The position numbers were made by a program, and so were the translations under genes. 9,407 nucleotides of DNA. Source: an uncultured Rhodanobacteraceae bacterium (lineage in GTDB: Bacteria; Pseudomonadota; Gammaproteobacteria; Xanthomonadales; Ahniellaceae). Under the pieces are notes generated by a model. That model made no database searches and was not told where the DNA came from. It saw only the letters and a list, made by a program, of their open reading frames with translations. Each line of letters opens with the position of its first letter. Position 1 is the stretch's first letter. Of this stretch, positions 7,183-9,407 are shown in pieces. The stretch is from contig CALMWD010000512.1 of NCBI GenBank assembly GCA_937873105.1, positions 1 to 9,407 on the forward strand, read 5' to 3'.

Positions 7183-8866
7183 AGCGCTGCACGGCGAAAT
7201 CGGGGGAGACATGGGCGAGGTAGAGCGCGTTCTGGACGCGCAGCAGCCGCTCTTCCGGCGCGATCGCCGCGATGCGTTCGCGGATGATCTGACGCAGGCC
7301 CGGCGACATCGCCCCTTGCAGCACGACCAGGTCGAGCGCGTCGAGGAAGGCGTCGATCTGCGCGGCGCCCGCATTCGCCGGCATGCGCGCCAGCCAGTAC
7401 GACAGGTCGACGCGGCGCACGCGCGGATCCTCGTCGTAGGGGCCGCCGACGTAGGCCCAGAAGATCTGGTTGACGCCATCGTTGGTGCTGTTGATCAGCC
7501 AGGTGTCGGTCAGCGCCTGCATCTCCGGCGCGACCATGCCGGCCGCGGCGACCACGCCCGGCGGCACATGATCCGGCGCAAAGAAGTTGAACACCGACGG
7601 CGACATCAGCGCCGCCTGCCCGAGCACCTCGAGGATGTTGTAGTCCTCCAGGATCAGTTGCGGCGTGTTCCAGACGGCGTCGTGCGCGCGCCACAGGTGC
7701 ACGCGCCGCAACAGCGGCTCGCGCAGCTTGCCGAAGCGGTCAGGCAGCGTGCGGTGCCCGTTGCGCGCCTCGTCGTCGAGCAGGATGGCGCGCACCACCG
7801 CGGCAAGGTTGCCGCGCACGCCCTGGCCGTCGTTCTCGAACACCGCGGCAACGCGCTCGACATAGCCCGGCGACGGATTGCTGGTCACGAGCTTCTGGAT
7901 CAGCTGCTTCGAGATGAACGGCGGCACGTTCGGATGTTCGAAGATTAGGTCGAGGGCGTCTTCCAGGTCCGCGCGCGCGGTGCGGCCGCCCGGCAGCGTC
8001 GCGCCATCGAGCAGCTGTTTCGGCGCCACGTCGTGATAGGCCTCGGTCGGCACCATCGGCTGGGTCGAAGTGCAGGTGGCGGTGTCCTCGAAGGCACGAC
8101 CGGCACAGGCCCAGCCGGTAAACACTTGGGCAAAGCCGCGCACGACCTGTTCGTCGTAGGTCGGCACCGGCAGGCCGTCGACCAGCACGGGCGTGCCGTC
8201 GCGGTTCAACTTCACCAGGCCGATCGAGAACAGCTGCAGCACCTCGCGCGCGTAGTTCTCGTCGGCGCGGATGTTCTGGGTCGGATCCGACTTGCGGTTG
8301 CGGTACATGCTCAGGTAGCGGCCCATCGCCGGGCTCAACGTGACCTGCTCCAACAGCTCGCGATAGTTGCCGAAGGCGTGGGCGATCAGCAGGTCGTAGT
8401 AGCCGCCGAGCGTGAGGCCGTCGTCGGCAAGGCCGCCGCCGCGTTCCGAGACCACCATGATCTCGCTCAGCGCGAAGGCCACCCGCAGGCGCAACTGGTC
8501 GGGCGCGCGGATGGCCCGGTCGAACCAGGCCTCGGTGAAATAGCCGAAGCCGATCGGCGCTTCCGGCGTGCCGTTCGTGTCGTTGCGCGCGCGCATGTAG
8601 GCCAGCATCGAACTCGGCGGCAAGGCCATCTGCGCGTCGATCCATGCGCCGCCGCCGCTGGCCGCGACCGCCTCGATCTCCGCGGGGCGCGGCCCGAAGG
8701 TCGCCTGGGCCAGCAGGCGCGCGGCGTCGACCTGGGCCGGCGGCAAGCCGACCGCTTCGAAGCCGTCGGCGAAGACCGGTTCAGCCGGCAAGGGCGACAT
8801 CCATGCCAGGCCGAGCGCCAGCAGCGCCGCCATCCACCCATCGATCCTGCTGATTCCCGTGCGCAT
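7181..8866 (-). CDS. Exported DUF1800 family protein
   Basis: A 561-residue precursor with a Sec-type signal (hydrophobic stretch about 11-24, probable cleavage near residue 28). VFADGFE follows (31-37). DUF1800 motifs appear in the usual order: AARLLAQATFGP (48-59), LRLRVAFALSEIMVVS (125-140), ENYAREVLQLFSIGL (203-217), YDEQVVRGFAQVFTGWA (237-253), YHDVAPKQLLDG (277-288), HPNVPPFISKQLIQKLV (311-327), REPLLRRVHLW (382-392), SPSVFNFFAPDHVPPG (422-437) and VAPEMQ (445-450). C254 and C265 could form a disulfide in the periplasm. The biochemical role of DUF1800 is unknown; family members are typically encoded beside DUF1501 proteins, as here, suggesting a shared periplasmic or surface function. 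The frame is open to a further ATG at 8956, but the start at 8866 has GGGAG five bases upstream and leads directly into the signal peptide. Confidence 0.93.
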   Translation of the reverse strand: MRTGISRIDGWMAALLALGLAWMSPLPAEPVFADGFEAVGLPPAQVDAARLLAQATFGPRPAEIEAVAASGGGAWIDAQMALPPSSMLAYMRARNDTNGTPEAPIGFGYFTEAWFDRAIRAPDQLRLRVAFALSEIMVVSERGGGLADDGLTLGGYYDLLIAHAFGNYRELLEQVTLSPAMGRYLSMYRNRKSDPTQNIRADENYAREVLQLFSIGLVKLNRDGTPVLVDGLPVPTYDEQVVRGFAQVFTGWACAGRAFEDTATCTSTQPMVPTEAYHDVAPKQLLDGATLPGGRTARADLEDALDLIFEHPNVPPFISKQLIQKLVTSNPSPGYVERVAAVFENDGQGVRGNLAAVVRAILLDDEARNGHRTLPDRFGKLREPLLRRVHLWRAHDAVWNTPQLILEDYNILEVLGQAALMSPSVFNFFAPDHVPPGVVAAAGMVAPEMQALTDTWLINSTNDGVNQIFWAYVGGPYDEDPRVRRVDLSYWLARMPANAGAAQIDAFLDALDLVVLQGAMSPGLRQIIRERIAAIAPEERLLRVQNALYLAHVSPDFAVQR

Positions 8867-8871
8867 GCCCG

Positions 8872-8876
8872 CTCCC
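8872..8876 (-). promoter_or_regulatory. Ribosome-binding site of the DUF1800 gene
   Basis: GGGAG on the minus strand, five bases before the ATG at 8866. It supports this start over the in-frame ATG at 8956, whose product would begin with about 30 residues rich in Pro, Gly and Ala ahead of the signal peptide. Confidence 0.65.
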
Positions 8877-8891
8877 GTCCGACCTGGTCGC

Positions 8892-8924
8892 GGCAACTTG
8901 CCCGCGCCCGGACCGGCGGGCGCG
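8892..8924. repeat. Two adjacent inverted repeats in the kinase-DUF1800 gap
   Basis: GGCAA-C-TTGCC is a perfect 11-base palindrome (8892-8902), too tight to fold as RNA but of operator type. Immediately next to it, CGCGCCCG (8903-8910) and CGGGCGCG (8917-8924) form a perfect 8-bp stem around GACCGG. There is no T-tract. The pair sits 26-58 bases upstream of the DUF1800 start within the only spacer that could hold a promoter for the DUF1800-DUF1501 unit. GC-rich inverted repeats arise easily here, so function is uncertain. Confidence 0.4.
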
Positions 8925-8986
8925 ACCGCCACCACGAACGCCGCGACGCGCGGCACGGGCGGCGCGGATTCGGCCTCGGGCGGCGC

Positions 8987-9400
8987 TCAGCCGCGGATGC
9001 GGATCTCGACGCGGTAGGCGCGCTCGCCGATGCGGCCGCTGGAGAACGCCACGCGCTTCCCGTACAGCAATCCGAAGCGCGAACGGCTGCTGTCCTCGCC
9101 GTACCCGGTGCCTGGACTCGAACGCAACGGCTCGCTGGCGATGCTTTCGATGCGCAGCACGGTGGCCCCGGCATCGCGCAGCGCCTCGACGCGCAGGCTG
9201 CCGCCCTCGCGATAGGGCGCGACCGCATGGCGGATCGCGTTCTCGACCAGCGGCTGCAGGACCAGGACCGGCACTTCGACGTCGCGCAGGAACACGTCCA
9301 TCGCCGGCCGCTCGATCGCATAATGATGGATGACGTGCAGCGGATAGCCGGCGGTCACCATGTGGATGCGGGCGAGCGCCCGCCATGCCCCGCCGACGAG
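8987..9400 (-). CDS. C-terminal ATP-binding half of a LytS/YehU-type sensor histidine kinase (partial, possibly a pseudogene)
   Basis: The frame reads into VPVLVLQPLVENAIRHAV, the N-box of the HATPase domain in LytS/YehU/AlgZ-type kinases (Asn at minus-strand codon 9241-9239), preceded by a segment resembling the end of their dimerisation domain (ARIHMVTAGYPLHV). The phospho-acceptor His region (HFLFN-like) would lie beyond the window. Downstream, the usual DxGxG box is absent (IESIASEP instead), while a GTGYG box and RSRFGLLYG, equivalent to the common 'GxGLxNxRxRLxxLYG' region, remain; some AlgZ-like kinases also lack DxGxG. In this frame a TAG occurs at 9403-9401, and the first ATG (9361) has no ribosome-binding site, so the fragment is not a plausible stand-alone gene. 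Either it is a decayed kinase or the TAG is a sequence error within seven bases of the window end. No LytTR regulator gene follows it. Confidence 0.65.
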   Translation of the reverse strand, partial: LVGGAWRALARIHMVTAGYPLHVIHHYAIERPAMDVFLRDVEVPVLVLQPLVENAIRHAVAPYREGGSLRVEALRDAGATVLRIESIASEPLRSSPGTGYGEDSSRSRFGLLYGKRVAFSSGRIGERAYRVEIRIRG

Positions 9401-9407
9401 CTAGAGG

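Noticed and set aside
5455..7948. Plus-strand open frames of 610 codons (5455-7287) and 259 codons (7169-7948) opposite DUF1501 and DUF1800
   Set aside because: Both are in the codon-complement phase of the real genes, have biased composition, and encode no domain.
8867..8956. Longer DUF1800 start at the ATG at 8956
   Set aside because: It would place about 30 residues rich in Pro, Gly and Ala in front of a good signal peptide; GGGAG precedes the ATG at 8866.
8956..8986. Direct repeat CGGGCGGCGC at 8956-8965 and 8977-8986
   Set aside because: Ten GC-only bases in GC-rich DNA next to a stop codon; no flanking structure or further copies, so chance is the simplest explanation.
8781..9386. 201-codon minus-strand frame overlapping the kinase fragment and the DUF1800 start
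   Set aside because: The product is Arg/Ala-rich with no motif, whereas the neighbouring frame holds the LQPLVENAIRHAV kinase box.

Overview
The window is GC-rich (roughly two thirds G+C by eye) and every gene I can support lies on the minus strand. Codon use, an Oar-type TonB-dependent receptor, an exported DUF1800/DUF1501 pair and an FADGFE motif just after a signal peptide point to a gammaproteobacterium of the Xanthomonadales/Lysobacterales (Lysobacter, Dokdonella or Rhodanobacter-like). That placement is an inference from sequence style, not from a marker gene.

Layout in transcription order, right to left. (1) 9400-8987: the ATP-binding half of a LytS/YehU-type sensor histidine kinase, cut by the window edge and interrupted by an in-frame TAG close to that edge. 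(2) 8866-7181: a Sec-exported DUF1800 protein. (3) 7170-5749: a Tat-exported DUF1501 protein, 10 bases after the DUF1800 stop, with its ribosome-binding site overlapping that stop. (4) 5748-5335: about 414 bases with no convincing gene but several inverted repeats, probably the end of the previous operon plus the leader of the next gene. (5) 5334-2464: a 956-residue Oar-like TonB-dependent outer-membrane receptor. (6) 2463-2336: two hairpins, the second a strong intrinsic terminator. (7) 2335-1: a MacB/FtsX-type permease of the duplicated 'ADOP' architecture, running off the left edge with only its last few tens of residues missing.

Functionally this is a cell-envelope region. DUF1800 and DUF1501 proteins recur as neighbours in many bacteria, and DUF1501 resembles alkaline-phosphatase/sulfatase-fold proteins, but no substrate or reaction is established for the pair. 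The receptor could import a large or bulky ligand through the outer membrane; its ligand cannot be read from the sequence. The permease has no ATPase gene in the window. A functional link between the DUF pair, the receptor and the permease is only a neighbourhood hypothesis, because a 414-base gap and a terminator divide them into separate transcription units.

The points most worth a second look are the two-hairpin region between receptor and permease, whose first loop is complementary both to the linker and to the second loop and which sits only 35 bases from the permease start; the coupled DUF1800-DUF1501 unit with split Sec/Tat export; the three cysteine pairs and acidic DxDxDG-like loops of the receptor; and the degenerate kinase fragment. 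No tRNA, rRNA, CRISPR array, insertion sequence or integrase was seen.
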